DNA of 64,000 nucleotides from Paenibacillus sp. SYP-B4298 (GTDB lineage: Bacteria > Bacillota > Bacilli > Paenibacillales > Paenibacillaceae): positions 5,201,001 through 5,265,000 of the forward strand of contig NZ_CP115484.1 in the NCBI RefSeq assembly GCF_027627475.1, written 5' to 3'. A program made the translations under genes and the position numbers. Below are positions 42,345-52,815 of this stretch, in pieces. Each line of letters opens with the position of its first letter. The stretch's first letter is position 1. The notes under the pieces are model-generated. The model saw nothing but the letters and a program-made list of their open reading frames with translations. It searched no databases and was not told the DNA's origin.

Positions 42345-42571
42345 TTGCCTCCCCCTCTCTCGATAAGCAAAGCACTGCTCCCTTGCTCCGCCTATATCCG
42401 GGATCATTAGTGTTCCCCGTAAACCGCCGCTCTTCCCTGCTTATATTTTCCGAATACCAACCACTCATAACAATAGCACACCTTGAACCTTCTCCTACGC
42501 CATCAGGAGCGGCTTCCGGCATGCTATTGCCCATCTATAAATCTATCCATATCCCTTGCAACTCAGACCTC

Positions 42572-43426
42572 TTAGGCCATGCGTTCAAGCAATTCGAGCA
42601 GACGCTCCAGGTCTTGCTTGTTATAGTACATGAGCTCGATTCGCCCACGATCCTTTTGCTGCTTCACCTTCACAGTCGTCTTGAACCGTTCTCTTAACGA
42701 TTCCTCGATATGCTCTATATAAGGGTCCTTTTTCTTCGTCTTCGGCTTCGACTTCTGTTCTTCCTTACCAGGCTGATCCAGCTTCTGAATCTCTTCCTCC
42801 AGCTCCCGGACACTCCATTCAAACTCGACGATCTTGCTTGCCAGATCCTTACGAACAGCTTCTTGCTTCACCCCTACCAATGCACGGGCATGTCCCATCG
42901 AGATTGTTCCACGTGAAACATCATCTTTGATTTCATCAGGCAATGTGAGCAAACGGAGGAAGTTTGCAATGTGAGAACGGGATTTGCCCACCTTGAGCGA
43001 TAGCTCTTCTTGTGTTAACCCAAATTTCTCCATAATTGCCTGATACGCAATGGCGATTTCGATAGCATTCAGATCCTCCCGCTGCAAGTTTTCGATCAGA
43101 GCGATCTCCATCACTTGCTGGTCGGAGAATGAACGAACTACAGCCGGGATCGTTTGGGAGCCAATTAGACTGGAGGCTCGAAAACGTCTCTCCCCTGCAA
43201 TAATCTCATAGCCTTTGAGCACACTACGTACAATGATTGGCTGAATGACACCATGCTGCTTGATCGATTCTGCCAGTTCTTTGATCGAGTCATCATCAAA
43301 TGTTTTGCGCGGCTGATACGGGTTCGGTCGCAGTTGAGATAACGATACCTCTATTACCTTATCATCCTCACTAACAGATAACGACGGAATAAGCGCATCC
43401 AGCCCTCTACCTAGCCGCTTGCTCAT
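42572..43426 (-). CDS. parB: Chromosome-partitioning protein ParB (Spo0J)
   Basis: 284 residues. RLGRGLDALIP start, box I ELAESIKQHGVIQPIIVR, box [16 protein letters not shown] with the CTP-binding motif, [21 protein letters not shown], helix-turn-helix LTQEELSLKVGKSRSHIANFLRLL, and a C-terminal dimerisation domain. It is a CTP-dependent DNA clamp that loads at parS and with Soj organises the origin. It overlaps soj by 20 bases and carries a parS site in its own coding sequence (42905-42920). Confidence 0.97.
   Translation of the reverse strand: MSKRLGRGLDALIPSLSVSEDDKVIEVSLSQLRPNPYQPRKTFDDDSIKELAESIKQHGVIQPIIVRSVLKGYEIIAGERRFRASSLIGSQTIPAVVRSFSDQQVMEIALIENLQREDLNAIEIAIAYQAIMEKFGLTQEELSLKVGKSRSHIANFLRLLTLPDEIKDDVSRGTISMGHARALVGVKQEAVRKDLASKIVEFEWSVRELEEEIQKLDQPGKEEQKSKPKTKKKDPYIEHIEESLRERFKTTVKVKQQKDRGRIELMYYNKQDLERLLELLERMA
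42905..42920. other. parS site inside parB
   Basis: TGTTCCACGTGAAACA, matching the 16-base parS consensus (TGTTNCACGTGAAACA). Confidence 0.93.
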
Positions 43427-44180
43427 ATGTGATCACTTCCTTTGCCAATTCAAGATAAACCTCAGCACCCTTTGATCTCGGATCATACGTGATGATGGAC
43501 TGACCATGCGATGGAGCCTCACTCAAACGGACATTACGTGGGATAATGGTCTGATATACCTTTTGCTGAAAGTACTTTTTCACTTCTTCAATCACCTGAA
43601 TACCCAGATTCGTCCGCGCGTCAAACATCGTAAGCAATACCCCTTCTATCTGCAAGGTAGTATTCAGATGCTTCTGCACAAGGCGAACCGTATTCAATAA
43701 CTGGCTCAACCCTTCCAGCGCATAGTATTCACATTGAATGGGGATGATGACGGAATCAGCCGCTGTTAGAGAATTGATCGTTAAGATACCAAGTGATGGA
43801 GGACAATCGATGAGAACATAATCAAACTTATCCTTCACTTGGTGGATCGCTTTTTTCAAGCGTACTTCACGAGAAATTGTAGGCACCAACTCTATCTCAG
43901 CTCCTGCAAGCTGAATTGTAGCGGGTATAACGGTCAGTCCAGGGATCTTGGTCTCAACCATTGCTTCCTGTGGATGAATTTCATTAATCAACACATCATA
44001 AATGCAGTTTTCTACATCAGCCTTGTTGATGCCAATCCCGCTCGTCGTATTGCCCTGCGGATCAATATCGATCAGAAGCACTTTTCTTCCTAACGAAGCC
44101 AGCGAAGCACCTAAATTCACAGAAGTTGTCGTCTTGCCGACTCCGCCCTTCTGGTTCGTAATCGCGATTATTTTGGACAA
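43407..44180 (-). CDS. soj: Chromosome-partitioning ATPase Soj (ParA)
   Basis: 257 residues, starting at a TTG (44180) with AGGTG upstream. Deviant Walker A NQKGGVGKTTTSVNLG, DIDPQGNTTSGIGI, DYVLIDCPPSLGILTINSL. It is the ParA-type ATPase that works with Spo0J in segregation and in control of DnaA. A TATAAT promoter precedes it. Confidence 0.97.
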   Translation of the reverse strand: MSKIIAITNQKGGVGKTTTSVNLGASLASLGRKVLLIDIDPQGNTTSGIGINKADVENCIYDVLINEIHPQEAMVETKIPGLTVIPATIQLAGAEIELVPTISREVRLKKAIHQVKDKFDYVLIDCPPSLGILTINSLTAADSVIIPIQCEYYALEGLSQLLNTVRLVQKHLNTTLQIEGVLLTMFDARTNLGIQVIEEVKKYFQQKVYQTIIPRNVRLSEAPSHGQSIITYDPRSKGAEVYLELAKEVITYEQAAR

Positions 44181-44196
44181 ACCAGTTCACCTCAAT

Positions 44197-44224
44197 ATTA
44201 TAAAACTAGCGTTCACACTTACAA
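44197..44224 (-). promoter_or_regulatory. soj-parB promoter
   Basis: Minus strand TTGTAA (44219-44224), 16-base spacer, TATAAT (44197-44202), 16 bases before the soj start. Confidence 0.6.
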
Positions 44225-44232
44225 ATGATGAT

Positions 44233-44256
44233 CGCCGTCCTATCATCAGGACGGCG
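44233..44256 (-). terminator. Hairpin after noc
   Basis: CGCCGTCCT (44233-44241) with AGGACGGCG (44248-44256). Strong stem but a weak T tail; between noc and soj. Confidence 0.6.
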
Positions 44257-44369
44257 TCTACTACACATAAGACGATCCATTCATCTACTAAGGAGAAGCG
44301 ACACACACTTTACTGAGCGTTACAGCTTCACCTCTCGAATCCGTCTAGAATTTTGGTCACCGTTTTATT

Positions 44370-45185
44370 TTAACGCTTCGGGATACGAATAACAATTTCA
44401 TAGTGGTCATCATTGTCCTTTTCATCGGTTTTAATTTTCAGACCGGAGCCGGACACCATCTCGATCGAATGGCGAATTGTATTAACTGCCAGGCGAACAT
44501 CCTTGGTAAAGGATACACGTTTGGATTTTTTGATTTTCGATGTTTCTTTATAGAATGCTACCCGCGCTTCCGTCTGCTTGACGTTCAATTCCTTAGTAAT
44601 AATGTCATCAAGCACCTTCTGTTGAAGCTCCTCCGTGTCCAGAGCAAGCAATGCTCGGGCGTGACGTTCGGTAATCTTCCGCTCGATCAATGCTGTCTTC
44701 ACGACATCGCTTAGATTCAGCAGCCGAATCTTGTTAGCAATGGTGGACTGGCTCTTGCCGAGCCGCTGCGCCAGGCTTTCCTGTGTCAACTGATGAAGGT
44801 CAATCAGCTTCTGATACGCAATCGCTTCCTCAATTGCCGTCAGTCCCTCACGCTGTAGATTCTCGATTAGAGCAATCGACGCTGCCTGGGAATCGTTGAA
44901 ATCACGAATAATCGCCGGTATGGTCTCCATACCGAGCTTCTTGACCGCCCGAAACCGCCGTTCTCCTGCGATAATCTCATACCTCTGATTACGCAAGCGA
45001 ACAACAATCGGTTGAATAATGCCATGGGTTTTGATTGTCTGGCATAGCTCATCAATCTTGTCATCATCAAAAATAGTCCGTGGCTGGTAAGGACTGGGGT
45101 CAATATTGCCGACCGGCAGTTGCTTTACTTCATCTTGAACGATTTTTTCCCCCAGGCCGAACAAACGCGAGAATTGTTCTTTCAT
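44370..45185 (-). CDS. noc: Nucleoid occlusion protein Noc
   Basis: 271 residues from the ATG at 45185, which gives the Noc-type membrane-targeting start [17 protein letters not shown]; a GTG five codons earlier is possible. ParB-like CTPase blocks ([56 protein letters not shown]), helix-turn-helix ([24 protein letters not shown]). It differs from ParB here by its amphipathic N-terminus and its position before rsmG. It binds NBS sites and blocks division over DNA. Confidence 0.95.
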   Translation of the reverse strand: MKEQFSRLFGLGEKIVQDEVKQLPVGNIDPSPYQPRTIFDDDKIDELCQTIKTHGIIQPIVVRLRNQRYEIIAGERRFRAVKKLGMETIPAIIRDFNDSQAASIALIENLQREGLTAIEEAIAYQKLIDLHQLTQESLAQRLGKSQSTIANKIRLLNLSDVVKTALIERKITERHARALLALDTEELQQKVLDDIITKELNVKQTEARVAFYKETSKIKKSKRVSFTKDVRLAVNTIRHSIEMVSGSGLKIKTDEKDNDDHYEIVIRIPKR

Positions 45186-45456
45186 ACTAATGCTAACCAC
45201 CCAATTATCAAATTGCGCTACTCCCCGCCGTTAACAGCGATCGCTATCCGCAAGGACGGCCTGCTACTACTGCAGTTTCATTCACACAACGGCATGACGA
45301 CGACAGCCTTCGTTCGCTTGCATCCTGGGCGCAAGCACAAACAAACTGCCAGCTAGCAATACAAGCCACTCTATTGTCGATGGCAGCATCTTACATCTGG
45401 ACGACTAGCAGGAAGTAATTATTTTGCGCGAGCATAGTCTGTAACAGTCTGTATCT

Positions 45457-45485
45457 ATTATGAACTAACTTTATTATTTCGCCAA
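45457..45485 (-). promoter_or_regulatory. Candidate noc promoter
   Basis: Minus strand TTGGCG (45480-45485), 17-base spacer, CATAAT (45457-45462). It leaves a leader of about 265 bases. The rest of 45201-45605 holds only the parS/terminator palindrome. Confidence 0.45.
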
Positions 45486-45527
45486 GCTGATCGATTTTTC
45501 CTGCTTGTTCTTCCTATAAAATAAAAA

Positions 45528-45561
45528 TAAGCTAATGTTTCACGTGAAACATTAGCTTATC
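45528..45561 (-). terminator. Rho-independent terminator formed by a palindrome around parS
   Basis: A perfect 34-base palindrome (17 bases each side) centred on parS, followed on the minus strand by TTTTATTTTAT. It lies 45 bases after the rsmG stop and should end the mnmE-mnmG-rsmG transcript. Confidence 0.85.
45536..45551. other. parS site inside the rsmG terminator
   Basis: TGTTTCACGTGAAACA, a perfect palindromic parS, at the centre of the terminator stem between rsmG and noc. Confidence 0.95.
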
Positions 45562-45605
45562 CTTTGTAACCTATCTAGTTGTTACGCTGGCTGTCATCAG
45601 CCCAC

Positions 45606-46322
45606 TTAAACTAATGGCAGCTTGATCGGAGTCCCTGCCTTACGAGGGTACTTCTTAGGTGTTGCATCCAACTTGCGAATACAAATAATATGACGCTCCG
45701 ATTGTTCAAACGGTAGCTTCATCTCATAGGTCTCCTTCACCTTGGCACGCAGCTCCTTCAGGCTGCGGCCCGCCTCTGCGATCTCCTCCGCGGGAGAAGC
45801 TCCCTTCATCGAAGCAAATTGGCCGTTTTTCCTGGCAAATGGCAAGCATAGCTCATTCAAGGCAGCGAGTCGTGCTACCGCCCGCGCGGTCACCAGATCA
45901 TAATGATCGCGATGCTCCGGCATTCTGGCTATATCCTCTGCTCGGCCATGAATACAACTAACCCCCTCTAACCCTAGCTGCTCCACGACATGCTGTAGAA
46001 ACAGTATGCGCTTGTTCAGCGAATCGATGATCGTTACCTTCAGATGCGGATAAGCGATCTTGAGAGGCAGGCTAGGAAATCCCGCACCTGATCCAATATC
46101 AGCAATAGACTGAATCGAACTGAAATCGAGGAAGAACGAGAGCGACAGCGAATCGAAGAAATGCTTCTCATACACCGCCTCCTCCTCTGTGATCCCCGTC
46201 AGATTCATCTTCTCATTCCATTCAACGAGCAGCTTGAAATATAACTGGAACTGCTCCAGTTGCTTCTCCGTTAACACCAGCTTGCGTGCAGCCAGTTGCT
46301 CGGCAAACCAAGTTGGTCCCAT
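45606..46322 (-). CDS. rsmG: 16S rRNA guanine-527 N7-methyltransferase RsmG
   Basis: 238 residues (GidB). NEKMNLTGITEEEAVYEKHFFDSLSL, SAM motif IADIGSGAGFPSLPLKIAYPHLKVTIIDSLNKRI, DLVTARAVARL. Loss of this enzyme is known to give low-level streptomycin resistance. It starts 2 bases after mnmG, with GGGGG ahead. Confidence 0.97.
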   Translation of the reverse strand: MGPTWFAEQLAARKLVLTEKQLEQFQLYFKLLVEWNEKMNLTGITEEEAVYEKHFFDSLSLSFFLDFSSIQSIADIGSGAGFPSLPLKIAYPHLKVTIIDSLNKRILFLQHVVEQLGLEGVSCIHGRAEDIARMPEHRDHYDLVTARAVARLAALNELCLPFARKNGQFASMKGASPAEEIAEAGRSLKELRAKVKETYEMKLPFEQSERHIICIRKLDATPKKYPRKAGTPIKLPLV

Positions 46323-46324
46323 GT

Positions 46325-48214
46325 TTACCCCCGAGCTGCGACAACGCGATTGTAGTGTTCCAGATAGACCAGCAATATGGAAATGTCTGCCGGGGTGACG
46401 CCAGAGATGCGCGATGCCTGCCCGATCGAGATTGGACGAATATCGGATAGCTTCTGCTTCGCTTCGGAAGCAATCCCATTCACATCTGCATAGTCAATAT
46501 CGGCTGGAATACGCTTCTTCTCCATCTTCGCCAGACGCTCCACCTGGAGCAACTGCTTCTCGATGTACCCCGCATATTTCACCTGAATCTCAACCTGCTC
46601 CTTCATCTCCTCTGTCAGCTCAGAGGGTGCATCAATGAACGGCTCCAGATGCGCATAAGTAACCTCTGGACGGCGCAGCAGCGAGAGTGCGTCGGTCGAA
46701 TGCTGTAGCAGCGCCGAGCCCAGCCCAGTCAGCACTTCTTGAATACCGCTGTCCGTCTTGACCTTCGTCTCCTTCAGACGTTCGATCTCCCGTTCTACAT
46801 AGTGCTTCTTCGCCAGAAACTTCTCATATCGGGCTTCGCTAATCAAGCCAATCTCATGACCAATCGGTGTCAGGCGCAGATCCGCATTATCATGCCGCAG
46901 CAGCAGCCGATATTCCGCACGAGAAGTAAGCAGCCGATACGGGTCATTCGTCCCCTTCGTCACGAGGTCGTCAATCATGACACCGATATAGCCTTGTGAA
47001 CGTCCAATAATCACTGCTTCCTTGCCCAACACCTTGCAGGCTGCATTAATACCGGCAATAATCCCCTGCCCCGCAGCTTCCTCATACCCTGAGGTACCAT
47101 TAATTTGTCCCGCTGTGAACAGCCCCGGAACCACCTTCGTCTCCAGCGTTGGCCATAGCTGTGTAGGCACTACAGCATCATATTCGATCGCATAGCCGGT
47201 ACGCATCATCTCCACTCGCTCCAGCCCTGGGACAGAGCGCAATATCTGCAGTTGCACATCCTCTGGCATACTCGTTGACAGACCCTGCACATAATACTCT
47301 GAGGTGTGCCTGCCCTCCGGCTCCAGGAAGATCTGATGCTTCGGCTTATCGGCAAAACGAACAATTTTGTCTTCTATAGATGGGCAATATCGCGGCCCTG
47401 TCCCTTCGATCGCTCCAGAAAACATCGGGGCACGATGGAGATTTTCATTAATAATCCGATGTGTATCCTCCGAAGTGTATGTCAGCCAGCATGGGATCTG
47501 CTCATTGTCGGAGTATTCCGTCTCATACGAGAAAAACTTAGGATTCTCATCTCCCGGCTGAATCTCTGTCTTGTCGAAGTCAATCGAATCCTTGTGCACA
47601 CGCGGCGGTGTCCCTGTCTTGAAGCGCGCAAGCTGGAACCCTAGCTGACGCAAGCTCTCAGACAGCTTCACAGACGGCTGTTGATTGTTCGGGCCGCTCT
47701 CATAGATCAGCTCGCCCATAATGATCTTGCCACGCAGATACGTACCCGTTGTCAGCACAACGGTTTTGGAGCGATAGGTAGCACCGGTCTTGGTGATAGC
47801 TCCTACGCAGACACCATCCTCGACAATCAGTTCTTCCACCATGCCCTGCCGCAGCGTCAGCCGCTCCGTCTCTTCGATCGTTTTCTTCATCGTATGCTGA
47901 TACAAGAATTTATCCGCCTGCGCCCTCAGCGCGTGGACGGCTGGTCCCTTCCCTGTATTGAGCATCCTCATCTGAATAAATGTCTTATCGATATTGCGTC
48001 CCATCTCTCCGCCCAAGGCGTCAATCTCCCGCACCACATGCCCTTTGGCAGGCCCACCGATTGATGGATTGCATGGCATGAAGGCCACCATATCCAGATT
48101 GATCGTCAGCAGCAACGTCTCACAGCCCATCCGGGCCGCAGCGAGTGCCGCTTCACAGCCTGCATGGCCTGCTCCGATGACAATAACGTCATATTGGCCC
48201 GCTTCATAGCTCAT
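46325..48214 (-). CDS. mnmG: tRNA wobble-uridine modification protein MnmG (GidA)
   Basis: 629 residues. FAD site [84 protein letters not shown]. With MnmE it adds the carboxymethylaminomethyl group to U34. In operon mnmE-mnmG-rsmG. Confidence 0.98.
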   Translation of the reverse strand: MSYEAGQYDVIVIGAGHAGCEAALAAARMGCETLLLTINLDMVAFMPCNPSIGGPAKGHVVREIDALGGEMGRNIDKTFIQMRMLNTGKGPAVHALRAQADKFLYQHTMKKTIEETERLTLRQGMVEELIVEDGVCVGAITKTGATYRSKTVVLTTGTYLRGKIIMGELIYESGPNNQQPSVKLSESLRQLGFQLARFKTGTPPRVHKDSIDFDKTEIQPGDENPKFFSYETEYSDNEQIPCWLTYTSEDTHRIINENLHRAPMFSGAIEGTGPRYCPSIEDKIVRFADKPKHQIFLEPEGRHTSEYYVQGLSTSMPEDVQLQILRSVPGLERVEMMRTGYAIEYDAVVPTQLWPTLETKVVPGLFTAGQINGTSGYEEAAGQGIIAGINAACKVLGKEAVIIGRSQGYIGVMIDDLVTKGTNDPYRLLTSRAEYRLLLRHDNADLRLTPIGHEIGLISEARYEKFLAKKHYVEREIERLKETKVKTDSGIQEVLTGLGSALLQHSTDALSLLRRPEVTYAHLEPFIDAPSELTEEMKEQVEIQVKYAGYIEKQLLQVERLAKMEKKRIPADIDYADVNGIASEAKQKLSDIRPISIGQASRISGVTPADISILLVYLEHYNRVVAARG

Positions 48215-48306
48215 TGTGTACTCTCCCTCATTTCACGTCTTCATTTTGTCTTGCTACTTCATACACTTATCTAGCCCCACTACCCATTACCTCGGTAACC
48301 TACCTC

Positions 48307-49686
48307 TTACTTGCCTAGACAGAACTGCGAGAAGATCTGATCAATGAGCGAATCGCCTGCCGAGTCGCCGATAATCTCCCCGAGCTGCTCCCAGGCTGTT
48401 CTTACATCTATCTGTATAATATCGATCGGAATTCCCTGATATGTTGCTTCAATCGCATCCTCCAAGGATTGCTTCGACTGCTTCAGCAGCGCAATATGAC
48501 GAGCATTGCTGACATACGTCAGATCAGCCGACTCCAGCTTGCCGCTGAAAAATAGCGACGAGATTGCCTGCTCTAGCTGCTCCAGCCCTTCCTCCTGCAG
48601 TACAGACATCGGTACGATAGCCTCTTGCGGGTATCGCTGCTGAAGCTCCTCCATCTCCAGATGCCCTTCCAGATCGGTCTTATTCACAATGACGATGACT
48701 TGCCGTCCAGCCAGCAGCTCCATCAGCTCCCGCTCATCCTCATGAAGCGACTCATGATGATTGAGCACCAGCAATATAAGATCGGCATCCTTCAACGCAT
48801 TTCGCGACCGTTCAACACCCATCTGCTCGACAATATCCGACGTTTCTCGAATCCCTGCCGTATCCAGCAGCTTGAGCGGAATGCCGCCGACTGTGACAAA
48901 TTCCTCGATCACATCGCGTGTCGTGCCAGGAATATCGGTCACAATCGCCTTATTATCTTGAGCCAATGCATTGAGCAGCGACGATTTACCCACATTTGGC
49001 CGTCCGACGATCGCTGTCGTTATGCCTTCTCTTAATATTTTGCCTTCATTTGCTGTTTTTAACAACTGGTCGAGCTGCCCAATCACGAGATGACATTGCT
49101 CACGAATATAACTGCTCGTCATCTCCTCCACATCATGCTCGGGGTAATCTATATTCACCTCTATATGCGCCAGCAGTTCAATTACTTCCTGGCGCAGCCC
49201 GCGAATCTGCCGCGACAGCTTGCCATCCACCTGCTTCAACGCGATCGCGAAGGCACGATCCGACTTCGAGCGGATCAGATCAATAACCGCTTCGGCCTGT
49301 GCCAGATCGATCCGTCCGTTCAGGAAGGCCCGCTTGGTGAATTCACCCGGCTCCGCCGCACGCACATCTGGCTGCTGCAGCACGACATCCAGCACCTTCT
49401 TCACGGAGATGTAGCCGCCATGCGTACTGATCTCCACCACATCCTCGGCCGTGAAGGAGCGTGGCCCGCGCATAACGGTCAACAGTACCTCCTCCACTGT
49501 CTCCCCGCTGCGCGGATCGGCTATATGGCCGTAATGTACGGTATGTGAAGCGGCGCTGCGGATGTCAGTACGGCTGCGGAATATGGCATGCGCCGCCTGA
49601 ACGGCCTGAGGACCGCTCACTCGTATGACTGCTATACCGCCCTCCCCGACTGCCGTCGATATAGCGGCTATGGTATCCTGTATCAT
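48307..49686 (-). CDS. mnmE: tRNA modification GTPase MnmE
   Basis: 459 residues from the ATG at 49686 ([25 protein letters not shown]), with AGAGG 8 bases upstream; ten extra in-frame codons upstream are unlikely. The N-terminal folate-binding domain, a central helical domain, the G domain ([40 protein letters not shown]) and the C-terminal Cys (FCLGK) are all present. It partners with MnmG. Confidence 0.97.
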   Translation of the reverse strand: MIQDTIAAISTAVGEGGIAVIRVSGPQAVQAAHAIFRSRTDIRSAASHTVHYGHIADPRSGETVEEVLLTVMRGPRSFTAEDVVEISTHGGYISVKKVLDVVLQQPDVRAAEPGEFTKRAFLNGRIDLAQAEAVIDLIRSKSDRAFAIALKQVDGKLSRQIRGLRQEVIELLAHIEVNIDYPEHDVEEMTSSYIREQCHLVIGQLDQLLKTANEGKILREGITTAIVGRPNVGKSSLLNALAQDNKAIVTDIPGTTRDVIEEFVTVGGIPLKLLDTAGIRETSDIVEQMGVERSRNALKDADLILLVLNHHESLHEDERELMELLAGRQVIVIVNKTDLEGHLEMEELQQRYPQEAIVPMSVLQEEGLEQLEQAISSLFFSGKLESADLTYVSNARHIALLKQSKQSLEDAIEATYQGIPIDIIQIDVRTAWEQLGEIIGDSAGDSLIDQIFSQFCLGK

Positions 49687-49790
49687 CCTTTGCACCTCTG
49701 CATTATTCATAATCATAATGGAACAAACTTGTCCCTAGAAAGGAAAAAGAGCAATGCCTTGTATAAGCATTGCTTGAGAGAAATTACCGT

Positions 49791-50414
49791 CTATGATTTC
49801 ACGGAGATGACCACACGACGGTATGGCTCATCTCCTTTACTGAAGGTTCTCACTTTGGCGTGATTCTGAAGCTTCGAATGAATCACCTTGCGTTCCGATG
49901 GCGACATCGGCTCCAGCACAACCTCCTTGCGCGACCGGATGACCCGGGCTGCCAGGCGTTCTGCCAGCTCTTCCAGTGTCTTGCGCCTGCGTTCACGAAA
50001 ATTCTCTGCATCAAGCACGATGCGCGTATGGCTGTCTGAATAACGGTTAGCCACAATGTTAGCCAGGTATTGCAATGCATCCAGCGTCTGCCCGCGGCGA
50101 CCAATCAGCATACCCAGATCTTCTCCACCAGATAGCTCGTAGACCCAGCCTTCCCGGGTCTGGCGCCGCTCAATTGTAACTGACAATCCCATCGCCTGGG
50201 CAACGTCGAGGAAAAATTGCTCCGTCTCCTCCGCCGCATCGGGAATAAGCTCCAGTTCCACCTTCGCTTCCTTGGCTCCGATCCAACCGAACAGGCCCTT
50301 CGTGGGATGCTCCAATACAGTAATGCGAACACGATCCTCTGATACTTGCCATTGTGTCAAGCCTTTTTGTACAGCCTCGTTCACCGTCTTTCCCGATGCA
50401 GTCATTTTCTTCAT
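49791..50414 (-). CDS. jag: RNA-binding protein Jag (KhpB)
   Basis: 207 residues. Jag-N (MKKMTASGKTVNEAVQKGLTQWQVSEDRVRITVLEHPTKGLFGWIGAKEAKVELE), KH domain with GXXG-type LIGRRGQTLDALQYL, and C-terminal R3H (RERRRKTLEELAERLA ... MSPSERKVIHSKLQNH). RBS AAGGAGG. Overlaps the end of yidC by four bases, the usual spoIIIJ-jag pair. Confidence 0.96.
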   Translation of the reverse strand: MKKMTASGKTVNEAVQKGLTQWQVSEDRVRITVLEHPTKGLFGWIGAKEAKVELELIPDAAEETEQFFLDVAQAMGLSVTIERRQTREGWVYELSGGEDLGMLIGRRGQTLDALQYLANIVANRYSDSHTRIVLDAENFRERRRKTLEELAERLAARVIRSRKEVVLEPMSPSERKVIHSKLQNHAKVRTFSKGDEPYRRVVISVKS

Positions 50415-51181
50415 TTTGCAGGAACCTCCTTGCCCTTGTCAGAGGAGCGAACATACAAGAAGTAGTTTTGTACAATCGTATAGATGTTGCTGTAAATCCA
50501 ATACAGCGGCAGCGCAGCAGGGAAATTGATCGCCATAACAAAGATCAATACAGGGAAGATCAACAGGATCGACTGCATTGGATTGTTAGGCTGCTGCGGC
50601 ATCATCTTGGATTGAACAAATGTCGTTATCGCGGCAATAATCGGCAGAACATAATACGGGTCCTTCGCCCCCAGCTCCAGCCACAGGAATGTATGCGACC
50701 TGATGTCGGGATTCATGTAGATGGCGTTGTACAGCGCGATAAAAATCGGCATCTGCACGATGAGCGGCAGACAGCCCGCCAGCGGATTGACCTGATGCTG
50801 CTGGAACAGCTTCATCGTCTCCTCCTGCTGCTTTTGCGGATTATCCTTGTACTTGTCCTTAATCTTCTTCATCTCTGGCTGCAGCGCTTGCATCGCCTTG
50901 GTGCTGCGGTACTGCTTCAAGGTCAGCGGCAGAATTGCCGTTCTGACGATAATGGTCAACAGCAGAATGGACAGGCCGTATGAGCCGCCGAACCAGTCAG
51001 CGAAGCTATCGAGCATCGTCGCAAAATAATACACGACATTGCGCTCCCAGAAGTTGCCCTTCAGCAGATCTTCCGTCGAGGTGGTATGATCCACCGGTGC
51101 GCATCCCGCCAGCAAGGCCATCATCATGACCATCGCAATCACAAGGAACCATTTTCTCTTGAACAATCGGGACAACATCAA
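50411..51181 (-). CDS. yidC: Membrane protein insertase YidC/SpoIIIJ
   Basis: 256 residues. Lipoprotein signal FLVIAMVMMMALLAGC with lipobox Cys27, then five membrane helices of the Oxa1 family (FGGSYGLSILLLTIIVRTAILPLTLKQYRSTKAMQALQPEMKKIKDKYKDNP; NPLAGCLPLIVQMPIFIALYNAIYM). It inserts and folds membrane proteins; the SpoIIIJ form is needed for forespore development. Confidence 0.97.
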   Translation of the reverse strand: MMLSRLFKRKWFLVIAMVMMMALLAGCAPVDHTTSTEDLLKGNFWERNVVYYFATMLDSFADWFGGSYGLSILLLTIIVRTAILPLTLKQYRSTKAMQALQPEMKKIKDKYKDNPQKQQEETMKLFQQHQVNPLAGCLPLIVQMPIFIALYNAIYMNPDIRSHTFLWLELGAKDPYYVLPIIAAITTFVQSKMMPQQPNNPMQSILLIFPVLIFVMAINFPAALPLYWIYSNIYTIVQNYFLYVRSSDKGKEVPAK

Positions 51182-51517
51182 AACTCCTCTCTAAAGAGCA
51201 ACACATCTCTCGCAAGCGTGCACAACTTCTGTCGCTCGCGCCCACACCGTCATCCCGCTCATGCGGGCAGACCAGCTACAGCGCTACAACTAGAACGCTT
51301 GTCCCACATATGGACAACCGATGCCGCTGCGTATCAAAATACAGGCGCAGGCTGCCCCGGCTCAAATATTTCAAGTTAAACTATACCATATTCTTATACA
51401 CAAGGAAACAGCGCATCCAGGCCGGCTTCGGCATCCTCTACGGCTTGTCTTCCTATATGATGTCGCACAGCTACCATTTGCCGAACCGCTCCTTTAGCAG
51501 CCGTTAGCCTTCATCCT
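51182..51517. other. 336-base interval between rnpA and yidC without a gene
   Basis: Many bacteria have yidD here. No YidD signature (CRFxPTCS) is found in any frame on the minus strand. The interval has no recognised RNA. The yidC ribosome site and promoter should be at its left end. Confidence 0.5.
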
Positions 51518-51880
51518 TTAGCTTCTTGCAGCAGGCGTGTTCTGTTTCAATAGCTTAGCTTTGCGGAGCAGGTGGAGCACACTCTTCTCCAGCTCCTTGC
51601 TGGTCATCGAGACGGAGGGCATGCGCGCAATAAGGATGAAATCGATATGCGGCACAATCTTATCCTTATTATGCCTCACGATCTCCTTCAGCACACGCCT
51701 CATCCGGTTGCGCACGACGGCATTGCCCAGCTTCTTGCTGACCGACACGCCCATGCGAAACTGCTCCACCTCGGGCTTGCGCGACCAGTAGATCACGAGC
51801 TGGCTATTCGCAAACGATCTTCCGCCTCTATAGATTCGGTTAAAATCCTGTCTTTTACGCAGACGAAGCTTTCTATGCAC
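51518..51880 (-). CDS. rnpA: Ribonuclease P protein component
   Basis: 120 residues from a GTG (MHRKLRLRKRQDFNRIYRGGRSFANSQLVIYW). The RNR motif is GNAVVRNRMRRVLKEIVR. It assists the RNase P RNA in 5' tRNA processing. The start has only a poor ribosome site. A terminator separates it from rpmH, so it probably depends on read-through or its own promoter. Confidence 0.96.
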   Translation of the reverse strand: MHRKLRLRKRQDFNRIYRGGRSFANSQLVIYWSRKPEVEQFRMGVSVSKKLGNAVVRNRMRRVLKEIVRHNKDKIVPHIDFILIARMPSVSMTSKELEKSVLHLLRKAKLLKQNTPAARS

Positions 51881-51951
51881 GAGCTTGTATACACCGGCCT
51901 TTCCTTATTGCCTGTCCTCATGGCAGCTTCGGCTGACTTCCCCCAGATTTG

Positions 51952-51978
51952 AAAAAAAGACCACCCGATGTGGTCTTT
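51952..51978 (-). terminator. Terminator between rpmH and rnpA
   Basis: AAAGACCAC (51956-51964) with GTGGTCTTT (51970-51978), then a run of seven T residues on the minus strand, 9 bases after the rpmH stop. Confidence 0.88.
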
Positions 51979-51987
51979 ATCTTCATG

Positions 51988-52122
51988 CTAAGCGCTCAGC
52001 GCTTTTCTGCCTTTTTGGCGGCGTGCACTCAGTACCTTGCGTCCGTTCTTCGTGCTCATCCGCTTGCGGAAGCCGTGAACTTTCTTGCGTTTGCTTACGT
52101 TCGGTCTAAAAGTCGGTCTCAT
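51988..52122 (-). CDS. rpmH: Ribosomal protein L34
   Basis: 44 residues, very basic: [22 protein letters not shown], then [22 protein letters not shown]. This is full-length L34. GGAGG lies 8 bases before the ATG. Adjacent to oriC and dnaA, as in most bacteria. Confidence 0.98.
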   Translation of the reverse strand: MRPTFRPNVSKRKKVHGFRKRMSTKNGRKVLSARRQKGRKALSA

Positions 52123-52365
52123 CTTTCGCACCTCCTTACACAAGGAATCGGCATCTTCATCTATGCATTACAATTCCTTGAACATTCAAGCTACATCCAA
52201 CAATGCATCACATGAGATTGAAGTACTGTATGTCAACAAGCACACCTCACCCATAAACGCAAAAACACCTTTTTAGATTAAACCACGACGACGCTCAAAA
52301 GTCAACCTCGACAGCCCTGCGACTTTCTCATTTGGAGCCTTGCCCAAATCTATGTCCAAGTCTGC

Positions 52366-52815
52366 TGTGGATAATTGTAACTTGTCACGAAATTTTGTCC
52401 ACATCGGGCTAATCCGCAAGAAAATTAGTAACATGTGCATAATTTTTTCGCGAATCTCTGCCAAACTGTCGAATCCACACAGGATATAAACAATATCTAG
52501 TGTTGTAGATAACAATTATACACAAGCAGTTGAATATGTGGATAAAATCGAGGAATTCGTTGAAATCAAAGGCTTATTTTGCTATGATAGATTTGTTTTC
52601 TGTGTGGATGAACTTATGCACATCAAATAGTTATTAACAGGCTGTGGATAAGATTGTGAACAATTTTCATCCCCTTGTGATAACTTCATCATACATTGAT
52701 CTTGATACTGTGGATATATTCTGCACGTTTTTTTGTTTTTTCGACATTTCCTCATCTTGGCGCCGCCAATCTGGAGTCGGAAACACTTGGATAAGGAGTG
52801 ACAGTCTGTGGATAG
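52366..52815. other. oriC: oriC left part: DnaA-box cluster upstream of dnaA
   Basis: The 685 bases between rpmH and dnaA hold no gene. DnaA boxes (TTATCCACA or complement): perfect at 52366-52374, 52537-52545 and 52643-52651; one mismatch at 52395-52403, 52516-52524, 52603-52611, 52614-52622, 52709-52717 and 52807-52815 (the last over the dnaA start codon). AT-rich stretches lie between. This is the upstream half of a bipartite Bacillus-type origin and likely also lets DnaA repress its own gene. Confidence 0.9.

Noticed and set aside
51182..51517. yidD gene between rnpA and yidC
   Set aside because: No YidD motif in any frame; the interval appears non-coding.
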